Below, piece after piece: positions 52,600 to 64,000 of a stretch of DNA of 64,000 nt. A model generated the notes under the pieces. It did not search any database. It was not told the origin of the DNA and saw nothing but the letters and a program-made list of their open reading frames with translations. The stretch comes from Gautieria morchelliformis (taxonomy: Eukaryota > Basidiomycota > Agaricomycetes > Gomphales > Gomphaceae). The position numbers and the translations under genes were made by a program. The stretch spans positions 84,770 through 148,769 of the forward strand of contig WHVA01000272.1 in assembly GCA_015179125.1 (NCBI GenBank), written 5' to 3'. Numbering within the stretch: the first letter of the stretch is position 1; every line of letters starts with the position of its first letter.

Positions 52600-55500
52600 C
52601 TACAACTGTAGGGAGAGGCGCTCTCACCTAACGGTGAAAGCGATGTGGAAGAGGAAAGCGGTTCCGCGCACCGCGGGACCTAATAGACGCACACAGCGCC
52701 TAATGGCTTCTAAGCCAACCACCACCATCATCCTAACGGATGATGACCTTCCTCGCCTCCGCGAGGAATGGATGGAATGAATCACTGACCTAGTCAGTGG
52801 AATTCCATTAGAACTCCCGCCACTATGGGACATCAACCATGAGATAAATCTCATCGATCCCAACAAGCACATGCGGTATCGACTACCGAAATGCCCCGAA
52901 CACTTCCAAGAGGAACTGTCGGCTAAGATAGAAAGATACACCACTTGTTACGACCATTCATTTCCGACTTCCGACCTTCAGTTCCGCAACACTTTCCGCC
53001 CCTCCAATATTTCCGACATTCCGCCCATTGTTCTATTCCCTTGTTCTTTCGACTCTATTACTCGGACACTCCGGACCCGCTTCATCATTCATCAAGATCA
53101 TATATCCGGCCCTCCTTGTGTTTCGTTGTCAGACATGTTTTCCCGACCCCTTGTCCTTTGCCATTGTTTTACCTTACCCTGAACCCCCCTTGTAGTCCCA
53201 TTGTTCCCAATTAGTTAGTTCCCACGCATTGTCTACTCGACTTCCGCTTCCCCCGGAATTTGCTTAGTACCATATCATTACCTGTTGTCTCAGCTCTTTG
53301 TATAAAAGCCTGTCATGTATGTCTCTTATTCTGCAATCAGATAATCACCTTCGATACTTGATTTCCTTCACTCCATCTCCTGTTCTTAGCACAGCGAATC
53401 TAGCAAGACCTCAGTCTCTCCGCCTTCCGTCTTCCGCCTCAATTCCGCCTCACGTTCCGACCAACCTTCAGTTCAGTACATTCCGACTTCCAACCCATTT
53501 CCGAAATACCTAGGACGATAGTTCATTGGGGGCGCAACCTACAAGTTGAAGCCGCTGTCCTTTCCAGTTCCGACTTAGCGGAAATCTTGATATGTAACAC
53601 CACTGCAAAGTGGTGGATTCCGGCAGTTGCGCAGCAGGCCGTGCCCATGCTGTGTGTGCCGAAGAAGAATGGTACATTACGAACCATCTTCGATCTGCGT
53701 CAGCAGAACGAGAACACGGTGAATGACATCACACCCTTCCCGGATCAGGATATCATCCACAGCGACATGGCTCGCTGTCGGTATTGAACGAAACTCGATA
53801 TGTCGGAAGCATACAAGCAGATACGGATCCATCCGGATCACGTAGCAAAGACTGCCTTTGCCACGATCCTTGGCACCTTTAGGAGCCAGGTGATACAGAT
53901 GGGAGACTGTAATGCCCCATCAACATTCCAACGGCTGATGACAGCCATTTTCTGCGACTGCATCGGTCGCTTCGTCCATGTATACATGGACGACATCTTC
54001 ATATTCTCGCTCTCAATACAAGAGCATGAAGAGCACCTCTACATCGTCTTTGACAGACCGAGGAAGAATCACCTTGTTCTGAGCAAGAAAAAGGTGGACC
54101 TCTATTCCATCCGAATGGAGTGTCTCGGCCACATCATTGATGGCCGAGGAGTACATGCCGACGAGGATAAGATGCAATGCATCCGCGAGTGGTGTAGGCC
54201 ACGGACGTTCAACGACGTCCAGCATTTCCTCGGGCTGGTACAATATCTGGCACACTACATGCCAGATGTTAGCACATATACCACCCCGCTATCAGGCTGT
54301 GCGCGTAATAACTGTCCATTCGAATGGACTCCGCTACTAGACAAATGCTGGCAAAGCATTAAGGCGTTGGCCTGTAAGGGCCCCATCCTGCGTCCAGTAG
54401 ACGCAAGGTGCCCAGAGCCGATCTGGGTGATCACCGACGGGTCAAAAGCCAGCATCGGTGCGGTCTACGGCCAAGGTCCCGACTGGAAAACCTGTCGGCC
54501 TGCCGGCTTCTTGTCAAAGAAGTTCAGCGTTGCTCAGCAACACTACCAGACTCACAAGCACGAGACGATCGCGGTGCTCGAGGCTCTCATGAAATGGGAG
54601 GACAAACTGCTAGGGCGAAGGTTAACCCTCATCACAGACCACAAAGGGCTCGAGTACTTGGAGACCCAGAAGAGCCTGTCTGACTGCCAGGTCAGATGGT
54701 GGGAGTTTCTCTCCCTGTTCAACTTCCACACCGTACATGTTGACGGTGTAGAGAACAAGGTAGTGGACTGCCTGTCACGCTACTACGAGAGCGACACGAG
54801 TGATGACAATCACCCGGACCACGTCTTCGTGAACGCGGATGCGCGTTTAGACCCGGACGGTGAGTTATTGCCCACCGACCGGTATATCGAGCTGCGAACA
54901 GCGGCAACGAGACGTTCTAAACACCTCGCTGAGAAGACAGAGGCGAGAATAATGGAATCCGTTGCATTAAATGAGGGCTCACTAAAGCCCGCAAACGTTG
55001 CCGCGTCATGTGACGATGACATCAGAGTCATCACCACAGGAAATGACGGCGCGCCCCTGCGACGGATCGTTGAGCAAGGCGTAGACCTGTCTAAGGTCTT
55101 ATGAGATGCGTACCACAGGGACGCCATGTTCACAAAGATCATGGCACACCCGGACGCGCACCCGAAATTTGGAATCTGGGACGGGCTGATCTGGACTAAA
55201 AACCAGCTCAAAAGAGACGTCATTGCTGTCCCCCGCTCTGTTCTTCAAGGGGGAAGGAGGCTGATCGAAATCATCATCGATCGGGCACATCAGATAGTCG
55301 GTCACTACGGCCATCTGAAGACTTCGAACTACATTCGAAGACCATATTGGTGGCTGGGCATGAGCCCAGACATAGAGTCGTTCTGCACATCGTGCGTGAA
55401 GTGTCAGATGATGTAAACCGGGCCACAACAGCCCAAAGGCCTACTACACAGCCTACCCATTCTGGATAGGCCGTGGCAGTCGATTGGCATCGACTTCATG

Positions 55501-56365
55501 GGGCCCCTGCCCAAATCCAACAACTGTGACTACCTGATGGTAGTCATTGACCGACTAACATCACTCGTACACCTTGTGCCAACAACGACGAGCATGTTGG
55601 CCAAGGGAGTAGCCTGGCTGTTCCTGAAGGAGATCGTTCGACTCCACGGAGTTCCCGACTCCATCGTCTCGGATAGAGACTCGAAATTCACATCGATCTT
55701 CTGGCGTGAACTACAGCGGCTCATGGGGACTAAGCTCCTCATGTCAACTGCCTTCCATTCCCAAACCGATGGAGCCACCGAGCGGGCAAACCGCTCGATC
55801 GGCCAGATATTGCGCGCGGTCGTCAGAGATGATCAGAAGGATTGGGCATTGAAATGCCCGATGGTTGAGGTCGCCCTCAACAGCAACGTCAGCACGACCA
55901 CAGGGTTTGCGCCCTTCGAGCTGAACCACGGCTATATGCCGCGGATAGACCTCCCCATAGCCGTGGACACCCCGTTCAAGGGGTAGCCTGGTTCACACAT
56001 CAGGCAAAATGGAACCTGATGGCGGCACACGATGCAATCATAGAGCATCGAGTGACGCAAACGTTTCATGCAAATAAGAAACGTATGGCGAGCGACAGGT
56101 ACGCGGCCAACGACCGCGTCTACCTCTTGACACAGAACCTAACTCTCCTGAAAGGAAGAGCCAGAAAACTAGTCCTGCGGTACATCGGACCGTACCACGT
56201 CGTCGAGGCTCACAACGATGCCTTGACGGTGACCCTTGATCTTGCCGATGAACTGAAAAACCATTGCATTTCACCGGTCTTCCATTCAAGCCTCGTACGA
56301 CGATACGAGGCTAACAACAATGAATTGTTCCCTCGTCGTGAGGCCAAGTCATTTTATGACTTTGG
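52600..56365 (+). pseudogene. pol: Pol of A3 (RT, RNase H, integrase)
   Basis: RT N-terminus with a TGA at 52778 (CGA in A1), the solo LTR 52946-53599, then RT with a TGA at 53786 (CGA in A1) and the YMDDIFIFS box (~53982). RNase H is complete (WVITDGSKAS, DHKGLEYLETQ, VHVDGVENKVVDCLSRY). Integrase follows: a stop at 55102, H-x-H...CxxC zinc finger (AHQIVGHYGH; CTSCVKC), a stop at 55414, DDE core (GIDFMGPLP, IVSDRDSKF, STAFHSQTDGATERANRSIGQ), a one-base loss at ~55984, then the C-terminal module (LVLRYIGPYHVVEA). It ends at FYDFG, where host LRR sequence begins. Confidence 0.92.
52946..53599 (+). repeat. Solo LTR, family D, TSD CCACT
   Basis: 654 bp with perfect TGTTAC/GTAACA ends and CCACT on both sides (52941-52945, 53600-53604). 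TATAAAAG at 53301 supports plus-strand sense. The uninterrupted site is present in A1 (~3470) and A2. Confidence 0.97.
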
Positions 56366-57020
56366 AACCCCCGGGAATCTACTTCCTTACAGCTAGAGAC
56401 CTAAGGAGCCTCGCTTTATCTGAGATCACGACCACGTGCACGCATGAGGGGCCTTTGACTCCAGAAGAAATGGGAAATGGACGGATGCTCGCTTGGAATA
56501 AGTGGGGACGCCTCTCTGACCTGCGTTTGGTGTCATTAATCTATCCCAACACGGCACTGGTACTCGTCGACTGGCTTCTTGGGCCCCGATCTCTTGCGGA
56601 TCTTTCTCACGTCGAGACTCTGCGCATAGTCCCTCAGGGAGATGCTGTCAACTGGCTGCTCCACACTATTGGCAGCTCCCTCAAGCATCTTGAACTTCGC
56701 CTGCCACATAAACTTAATGGTGAGTACCTACTTAATCTGAATTGAGTACCATCGTCTGACTTCATCAAAGCCAGACATAATTTCAACTTCAATGTGGAGT
56801 TCAATCCAGCTCTCAAATTTCTAGATTTGAGTTCGCTCGATATGACCGGCGGCCTTGCGACCTCAAGGGATTTAACCCGGTTTTTACGCTTCCTCTCTGG
56901 TATCAAGGCATCTAACCTATTAGAAGAAATCAAACTCAGAATGATCGTTGACAAGGACACCTTTCGGAGAAGGGATTGCTTAGCTTGGAAGAAAGTTGTA
57001 AAGATGACGATCTTTGACCT
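56366..57020 (+). pseudogene. Host LRR (F-box-like) gene fragment
   Basis: Two exons around a 51-nt phase-1 intron (56720-56770, GTGAGT...AAAG). Exon 1 reads ARDLRSLALSEI, GRLSDLRLVSLIYP, LSHVETLRIVPQ and SLKHLELRLPHKLN; exon 2 reads FNPALKFLDLSSLD, FLRFLSGIKASNLLEEIKL. The spacing of Leu-rich segments is typical of the F-box/LRR-type proteins numerous in Agaricomycetes. The 5' end is replaced by A3 and the 3' end by the A2 LTR, so it is a remnant. The frame is otherwise open. Confidence 0.7.
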
Positions 57021-57211
57021 TGTATCACAAGGGCACTGCAGAACTTGACCAAATAGTGGTATTCTGAATGCTACGTAGTGACAGTGTAAGGTTAAGATGC
57101 GATGGGAACCGCTGGCCGGTTCCCACGCATAAACTATAGAGTGGGTCCCTAAGGGGCCCACTGGGATTATGTAATAACTAGAGTACATGTATGGTATCTA
57201 GGTTATTTACA
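57021..57211 (-). repeat. 3' LTR of A2
   Basis: 191 bp on the minus strand from TGTAAATAACC to TTGTGATACA. The polypurine tract (CCCTCCCCCT on plus, 57212-57221) precedes it. Short for a gypsy LTR. Confidence 0.85.
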
Positions 57212-57244
57212 CCCTCCCCCTATATAGACAACTATAGGGGCCAA

Positions 57245-60221
57245 CTACGACTCATAGAGGTCATCCATGATGGAGTCCTCTAGAGTTGCTGATACGATGA
57301 CGTCGTCGTCGTACTGGGCCGGTGGAGCATGTGACTCCTCCGGGGGCACCTCCGTGTCCACGATGGTGATCGGGTGAGGCTGTTCTGCCTCACCACTAGC
57401 GGTGGGTTCCGCGTGAGTAATGGGGCCAGCATCCTCGTGGAGTATGGCCTCAATGGCCAGATCCTCAGCCTGAGGAGGGGGCCACAAGCATGCCAGCTCC
57501 TGGTCGAGCTGAGTGTGAGTGAGGGGTCATGGCACCGCGGCCCTCATGTGGCTGGTCTCGAGGACCTTTTGTTGGCCCTCGCGGGCAGGGGCACTGAATG
57601 CTGTGCCGATGATACTGCGTTGAACATAATGTTCAATGCGTGCCACTTGCTCGCGAGTGACCCCCCCACGTAGTGGGCCAACCATCTCGTGATCTCGGTG
57701 AGCGGGATGTCGGGGCCAGATCGGCCCCCCATGGGGTATGGGCCCGTGATAGACAGCCGCAATCTGGTGCTCTGTGGCATCAGGACTTCCCTGGCATCGA
57801 CAAGGCTCAACCATTGGTCTGTCGAGCTGAATAGGTTGAGTAGCCTCGCCCTGAGAGGTGATGCGACCCCTTTGACCCGGGGCGCAAGGGCCTTCAACCA
57901 CATCCAGACATCCATGTCGTCTAGGTTGAAGGTGCCATCCACGTTGTCACAGATGGCTGACGGGATTCCTTCAGGGTTATGTATCCAACCCTTTAGGATG
58001 GCCACGATATCGTGCGGGGTACCGCCCGCTATCATGAGACAATCCCTTTTGGGATTGCCAGCGTGTTGTTCACGCTCGATGCATTTGAATACACCGATCA
58101 TCTCACGTGCACGCACGAGTTGTGGTGTTTCTTTTGCCCGCGCTAGGAATTCGACAAAGCGTGGGTCGTCGAGCGGGCAGATGTCGTACCATTGAGTACG
58201 ATGCTGTTGGGCCTTACCTACTGGTCATGGTAGGAGGCCCATCTCGGAGATCAGTGGATCTCCCAGTGGGATGATCGTCCCCTCCCCCGGGTAGGGAGGG
58301 TGAACTGTCCCCACCGGTGGAGGCAGGGCCATGCCAGGCCCGATGTACTGGGCCTCGACCTGTGCTATCCGCCGTTGAAGGGCGGGGTCGTTGATTGTGT
58401 GTGAGGATGACGCCGCTAGGTATGCGCTAATCACACTTTCCTTCGCAATGGCTAGCCCATTGACGGTGTTGGGGGTGCCGTGCAATTTCTTGCACTTTTT
58501 CTTCGGCTGCTCTGCCAGCCGCTGTGCCCTCCCCGGATTGTACGTCTTCCAGACGGACGAGACGGACTCCCATCCTTCTGGGACGCCGTATGCAGAGTCG
58601 GAAGGCACACTCTGCCCTTCCGTCATTGTCGTCGTCAGGGTCGGTGCTGATAATCGGGACGCTAGCCCCAATGTTGCGCATGCCGGCAAGGGCGCCGTCG
58701 TGCGAGGTGATGATGGCCCGGCCACTGGGTCCGTGGCCGGGTCATGTCACAGCCTTTTTGAGGCAGCGTGGACTAGGGTAACCTGGAGCTGGGCTGCGCT
58801 CAGCTGCTGCTCCAGTTCCTTGATTTTGGCACGCTCGGCTTCAAGCACGTCGTCGCGGTCTGCGACCGCGCATTCCAACTCCTTGACCTCTTTTTTGAGG
58901 TCATGGATGTCTCGGAGGAGCTCCTCTCACATGTCACACGTGATGCCTCTCGGGAGCCATCCCCAGGCCACATCAACGGTGTCGCCGATGTCCTCGTCCC
59001 ACAGTCTGACCTTGCGGGTGCCTGTCGCGGCCCTTAGGTGCGCAGCGTAGTCCGCGCACGTTGCGCAATCGTCCGGGTGGACGATTGTGAGGGCATCTCC
59101 CATCCCATGATCATCCAGTGCTCCTGGTCTACTGGAGCACGTAGGATATCTGCGGCCCCCTGTCTCAGGGCCGTTGTTCATGTTGTGGACGTTGACGGAT
59201 CAATGTCCATTCCATGTTGGGCCTTTCCTACCGGCCGTGGTAGGAGGCCCATCTCAGAGATCGGTGGGTCTCCGAGTGGTATGATCACTCCCTCCCCCGG
59301 GTAGGGAGGGTGAACTGTCCCTGCCGGTGGAGGCAGGGCCACGCCAGGCCCAATGTACTGGGCCTCGATCTGTGCTACCCGCTGCTGAAGGGTGGGGTCG
59401 TTGATGGTGTGCGACGGTGACGCCGCTAGGTAAGCGCTAATCGCGCTTTCCTTCGCAATGGCTAGCCCATTGACGGTGTGGGGGGAGCCGCGCAATTTCT
59501 TGTGCTTTTTCTTTGGCTGTTCTGCCAGCCGCTGTGCCCATTCGGGGTCGTATGTCTTCCAGACGGATGAGTCGGACTCCCATCCATCTGGGACGCCGTA
59601 CGCAGAGTCGGAAGGTGTGCTCTGCCCTTCCGTTGTTGTCGTCGTCGGGGTCGGCACCGACAATCGGGACGCTAGCCCCGATGTTGCGCACGCCGGCAAC
59701 GGCGCCGTCGCACGAGGTGAAGATGGCCCAGCCACTGGGTCCGTGGCTGGGTCATGTCGCGGCCTTTTTGAGGCAGCGTGGACCAGGGTAACCTGGAGCT
59801 GGGCTGCGCTCAGCTGTTGCTCCAGTTCCTTGATCCTTGCGCGCTCGGTTGCGAGCGTGTCGTTGCGGTCCTCGACCGTGCGTTTCAGCTCCTTGACCTC
59901 CTTTTTGAGGTCATGGAAGTCCCGGAGGGGCTCCTCCTGCGCGTCACGCGCGATGCCCCGTGGGAGCCATCCCCAGGCCGCATCGACGGCGTCGCTGATG
60001 TCCTCATCCCGCAATTTGACCTTGCGGGTGCCGGTCGCGGCCCTGAGGTGCGCGCCGTAGTCCGCGCATGTTGAGCCATCGTCCGGATGGACGATGGCGA
60101 GGGCGTCCTCCCAGCCCACGATCATCCAGTGCTCCTGGTCCATTGGAGGACGGAGAATGTCTCCGGCCCCTTGTCTCAGGGCCGATGTCTGTGTGGTGGA
60201 CGTTGACGGGTCAACGTCCAT
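57245..60221 (-). pseudogene. aORF of A2 with a ~1-kb internal tandem duplication
   Basis: Starts at the ATG ending at 60221 (MDVDPSTSTTQTSALRQGAG). The first 347 codons contain the H-x3-C-x2-C-x5-H motif with Ser in place of the first Cys (HPDDGSTCADYGAH), the coiled coil, NLS-like KRPRH and the PDGWESDSSVW motif, up to GKAQ. Then the sequence returns to MDIDPSTSTT and repeats the same ~1 kb (59211-58211) with frameshifts, after which the C-terminal domain follows once (58200-57500; DMDVWMWLKALAPR, ARLLNLFSSTDQW) and the tail ends DDLYES at 57245. A TGA at the AVP-stop-PLTH site is shared with A1. Confidence 0.85.
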
Positions 60222-60516
60222 CCCATCTTGGGGGGCATCATCTTCGTGGGTAGATGATGGTGGTTGCTTCCAAGAAGCAATGCGCCCTCGGAAAGATCCG
60301 AGGTGAAAATTTAACCACGCCGTGGCCGGCGCGTCACGTGGTTGGCACGTGACAGACGCGTCTAGCGGCGTCTGGGGAGGTCACGTGGCTTGCCCACCCC
60401 CCGAAGCTCTAGATAGCTATCTAGGGCTCAAGGTCCTTGCAGGACGAGATGGGTTCCCATGTCACATCGCCTAGGGTCCAACGGACCTGGAACTCCAGGT
60501 CCGTCGAGTTTATCCA
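60222..60516 (-). promoter_or_regulatory. pol-aORF spacer with dyads (A2)
   Basis: 295 bp without ORF. It holds GTCACGTG-GTTGG-CACGTGAC (60333-60353), the perfect palindrome CTAGATAGCTATCTAG (60409-60424) and GAGATGGG-TT-CCCATGTC (near 60447-60464). The order and spacing match A' (21890-22144). GAAAATTTAACC occupies the place of the A' AT stretch. Confidence 0.55.
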
Positions 60517-63500
60517 TCAATGTGCGATAATCATGTCGACAAGCCACTCCTCGTCGTCATTTGCTCCAAAGTCATAAAATGACTTGGCCTCACGATGAGG
60601 GAACAGTTCATCGTTGTTAGCCTTGTATCGCCGCACAAGGCTGGAATGCAAGACCGGTGAAATGCGACGGCTTTTCAGTTCGTCGGGAAGATCGAGGGTC
60701 ACCATCCAGGCGTTGTTGTGAGCCTCGACGACGCGGTACGGTCCGATGTACCGCAGGACTAGTTTTCTGGCTCTTCCTTTCGGGAGAGTTAGGTTTTGTG
60801 TCGAAAGGTAGACGCGGTCGTTGGCCGCGTACCTGTCGCTCGCCATACGTTTCTTATTTGCGTGAAACGTTTGCGTCACTCGATGCTCTATGATTGCATT
60901 GTGTGCCGCCATCAGGTTCCATTTTGACTGATGTGCGAACCGGGCCACCCCTTTGAACGGGGTGTCGGTGGCTATGGGGAGGTCTATCCGCGGCATATAG
61001 CCGTGGTTCAGCTCAAAAGGTGCGAACCCTGTGGTCGCGCTGACGTTGCTGTTGAGGGTGACCTCAACCATTGGGCATTTCACTGCCCAATCCTTCTGAT
61101 CATCTCTGACAACCGCGCGCAATATCTGGCCGATCGAGCGGTTTGTCCGCTCGGTGGCTCCATCCGTTTGTGGATGGAAGGCAGTTGACATGAGGAGCTT
61201 AGTCCCCATGAGTCGCTGGAGTTCACGCCAGAACATCGACGTGAACTTTGAGTCTCTGTCCGAGACGATGGAGTCGGGAACTCCGTGTAGTCGGATGACC
61301 TCTTTCAGAAACAGCCAGGCTACTCCCTTGGCTGACACGCTCGTTGTGGTTGGTATGAGGTGTACGAGCGACGTTAGTCGGTCGATGACTACCATCAGGT
61401 AGTCACAGTTGTTGGATTTGGGCAGGGGCCCCATGAAGTCGATGCCAATCGACTGCCACGGCCTATCCGGAATGGGTAGGCTGTGTAGTAGGCCTTTGGG
61501 CCGTTGTGGCCCGGTTTTCGTCATCTGACACCTCGCGCACAATGTGCAGAACACTTCTATGTCTGGGTTCATGCCCGGCCACCAATATGGTCTTCGAATG
61601 TAGTTCGAAGTCTTCAGATGGCCGTAGTGACCGACTATCTGATGTGCCCGATCGATGATGATTTCGATCAGCCTCCTTCCCCCTTGAAGAACAGAGCGGG
61701 GGACAGCAATGACGTCTCTCTTGAGCTGATTCTTAGTCCAGATCAGCCCGTCCCTGATCCCGAATCTCAGGTGCGCGTCCGGGTGCGCCATGATCTTTGT
61801 GAGCATGGTGTCCCTATGGTATGCGTCTCGGAGGGCCTTAGACAGGTCTATGCCTTGCTCGACGATCCGGCGCAGGGGTGTGCCATCATTCCCTGCGGCG
61901 ATGGCTCTGACGTCATCGTTGTCGTCGCGGGATGCGGCGACGTTCGCGGGCTCTGGTGAGCCCTCGTTTAATGCGGCGGCTTCCGTTACTCTCGCCTCTG
62001 TCTTCTCAGTGAGGAGTTTAGAGCGTCTTGTCGCCGCTGTTCGCAGCTCGATATACCGGTCGGTGGGCAATAACTCACCGTCCGGGTCTAAACGCGCATC
62101 CGCGTTCACGAAGACGTGGTCCGGGTGATTGTCATCACTCGTGTCGCTCTCGTAGTAGCGCGACAGGCAGTCCGCTACCTTGTTCTCTACACCGTCTACA
62201 TGAACCGTGTTGAAATTGAACCGGGATAGAAACTCCTACCATCTGACCTGTCGGTCAGAGAGGCTCTTTTGGGTCTCGAAGTACTCGAGCCCCTTGTTGT
62301 CTGTGACGAGGGTGAACCTTCGCCCCAGCAGTTTGTCCTCCCATTTCATGAGAGCCTCGAGCACCCCAATCGTCTCGTGCTCGTGAGTCCGGTAGTGTTG
62401 CTGAGCAACACTGAACTTCTTTGACAAGAAGCCGGCTGGTCGACAAGTTTTCCACTCAGGACCTTGGCCGTAGACCGCACCGACGCCGGCTTTTGATCTG
62501 TCGGTGATCACCCAGATCGGCTCTGGGCACCTTGCGTCTACTGGACGCAGGATCGGGGCCTTACAGGCCAACACCTTAATGCTTTGCCAGCATTTGTCGA
62601 GCAGTGGTGTCCATTCTAATGGACGGTTATTACGCGCACAGCCTGATAGCGGGGTGGTATATGTGCTAACATCCGGCATGTAGTGTGCCAGATACTGTAC
62701 CAGCCCGAGGAAACGCTGGATGTCGTTGAACGTCCGTGGCCTGCGCCACTCGCGGATGCGTTGCATCTTATCCTCGTCGGCATGTACCCTCGGCCATCGA
62801 TCATATGGCCGAGGCACTCCATTCGGATGGAGTAGAGGTCCACCTTTTTCTTGCTCAGAAAGAGGTGGTTCTTCCTCAGTCTGTCAAAGACGATGTAGAG
62901 GTGTTCTTCATGCTCTTGTATTGAGGCGAGAATATGAAGATGTCGTCCATGTATACATGGACGAAGCGACCTATGCAGTCGCGGAAAATGGTTGTCATCA
63001 GCCGTTGGAATGTTGATGGGGCGTTACAGTCCCCATCTGTATCACCTGGCTCCTGAAGGTGCCGAGGATCGTGGCAAAGGCTGTCTTTGCTACGTGATCT
63101 GGATGAATCCGGATCTGCTCGTATGCTCCTGACATATCAAGTTTTGTTCGATATTGGCAACGGGCCATGTCGCTGCGTATGATATCCTGATCCGGGAAGG
63201 GTGTGACGTCCTTCACCGTGTTCTCGTTCTGCTGGCGCTGATCAAAGACGGTTCTCATGTACCATTCTTCTTTGGCACACACAGCATGGGCACTGCCTGC
63301 TGCGCTACTGCCGGAATCCACCACTTTGCAGTGGTGTATCGTTCTATCTTTGCCGACAGTTCCTCTCGGAAGTGTTCGGGGCATTTCGGTAGTCGATACC
63401 GCATGTGCTTGTTGGGATTGATGAGGTTGATCTCATGGTTGATCTCCCGCAGTGGCAGGAGTTCTAATGGAATTCCACTGACTAGGTCAGTGATTCTTTC

Positions 63501-63670
63501 CATCCATTCCTTGCAGAGGCGAGGAAGGTCATCATCCGTGAGGATGATGGTAGTGGTTGGCTTAGGAGCCATTAGGCGCTGTTGGCGTCTATTAGGTCCC
63601 GCGGCGCACGGGCCCGCTTTCCTCTTTCCCATCGCTTTCACCATTAGGTGAGAGCGTCTCTCCCTACGAC
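60517..63670 (-). pseudogene. pol: Pol of A2 (RT, RNase H, integrase)
   Basis: RT start (~63644), RT core with frame changes near 63300 and 62990, YMDDIFIFS region (~62950), connection/RNase H (62817-62236), then a 530-codon frame (62109-60517) covering the tether, zinc finger (AHQIVGHYGH; CTLCARC), DDE core (GIDFMGPLP, IVSDRDSKF, STAFHPQTDGATERTNRSIGQ) and C-terminal module ending EEWLVDMIIAH. The integrase part is fully open. A stop near 62235 and frameshifts in RT inactivate the whole. Confidence 0.92.
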
Positions 63671-64000
63671 TGAAGGGTGAGTTTGAGGACGAGTCGTCCT
63701 GCGACTCGTCCTCCTGGCTTCAATGAGCCAGGTTTGGCTTCGGCGCCTAGGTGATCATGCTCACCGTGGCCCTTTGTCTTCGTTCTTCGATTCGTCGTCG
63801 TCGAATGAGACCTTGCCGTGGGGATCACCTCGTTTCCCTTGCAAATCATCCCTGGGCTCGAGAAGTCCAGGGTTATGCCGAATCTCCTTAGGAACGGTGT
63901 CCCTAAGATCACATTGTAATATTCGACGTTTGCTACATCGAAATATTCATTGTATGTCCACAACCAAACTTGATGGTCGTGTTCGTTCCATAGTTGATCG
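63664..64000 (-). pseudogene. gag-pro: Protease C-terminus of A2
   Basis: Reads NEYFDVANVEYYN, ILGTPFLRRFGITLDFSSPG and EVIPT, matching the end of the A1 and A3 proteases, then goes out of frame. It continues beyond the window. Confidence 0.85.

Larger units (their letters stand above)
50999..56365 (+). mobile_element. Ty3/gypsy family A, copy A3
   Basis: Starts in mid-Gag at the C' LTR and ends within the last codons of integrase (FYDFG). It keeps Gag C-terminal half, protease, RT, RNase H and integrase but not the aORF or 3' LTR. A family D solo LTR sits in RT. Confidence 0.92.
57021..64000 (-). mobile_element. Ty3/gypsy family A, copy A2 (runs off the window)
   Basis: Leftward order: protease end, RT, RNase H, integrase, spacer, aORF with tandem duplication, polypurine tract, LTR. 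It is the only copy here that shows the full pol-aORF-LTR order. Gag and the 5' LTR lie beyond 64000. Confidence 0.93.

Noticed and set aside
56634-57188. 184-codon minus ORF across the LRR fragment and LTR
   Set aside because: Runs through the A2 LTR and antisense to spliced LRR exons; an artefact of juxtaposition.
1-64000. tRNA or rRNA genes
   Set aside because: I looked for B-box-like GGTTCGA patterns with a foldable cloverleaf and found none convincing; a covariance-model scan would settle it.

Overview
The window looks like a transposon-dense, gene-poor block of a filamentous fungal nuclear genome, most likely a basidiomycete (Agaricomycetes). The reasons are GC-rich Ty3/gypsy chromoviruses, Ty1/copia pieces with the half-tRNA-iMet primer site, a Tad/Deceiver-like LINE ORF1, CACTG-ended MITEs, and host exons split by very short introns (42-58 nt). 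Nearly everything is a retrotransposon, a solo LTR or a MITE. Host material is limited to one apparently intact MIF-like gene (34704-35209, minus) and one LRR-type gene fragment (about 56366-57020).

Layout. 1-6519: gypsy family A copy A1 (plus; gag-protease, RT, then a deletion into an accessory ORF, then a partial LTR). 6520-7850: copia gag and 5' LTR (minus). 8569-10914: complete non-autonomous LTR element with perfect TSD. 10920-12720: copia gag split by a solo LTR, then an old family-A-like RT fragment. 12745-15319: AT-rich block with a PD-(D/E)XK nuclease ORF. 15500-19640: motif-rich repeat, unknown ORFs and palindromic MITEs. 19644-22144: 3' end of a diverged family A element (A') with an almost fully open accessory ORF. 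22145-28017: chromovirus B1 with both LTRs. 28018-34370: gag/LTR piece, second AT-rich block with two solo LTRs, integrase-chromodomain tail. 34704-35209: MIF-like gene. 36892-40187: MITE, LINE ORF1, AT-rich TIR elements, RT fragments. 40188-41181: nested LTRs. 41182-46835: chromovirus B2 (minus), split by a 992-bp TIR transposon. 46836-50998: RT remnant and chromovirus C, itself hit by a solo LTR. 50999-56365: family A copy A3 (plus), hit by a solo LTR. 56366-57020: host LRR exons. 57021-64000: family A copy A2 (minus), running off the window.

The most interesting system is family A. This Ty3/gypsy lineage carries a third, sense-strand ORF of about 600 codons between integrase and the 3' LTR, the position of env in retroviruses. 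The protein has no visible membrane segment or signal peptide. It has an N-terminal H-x3-C-x2-C-x5-H motif, a coiled coil, basic clusters and a conserved C-terminal domain, and it is preserved between two clearly diverged subfamilies. A roughly 300-bp spacer in front of it holds three dyad symmetries that are also preserved. Decay is dominated by CGA-to-TGA changes and other CpG transitions, pointing to cytosine methylation. No tRNA, rRNA or CRISPR array was seen.
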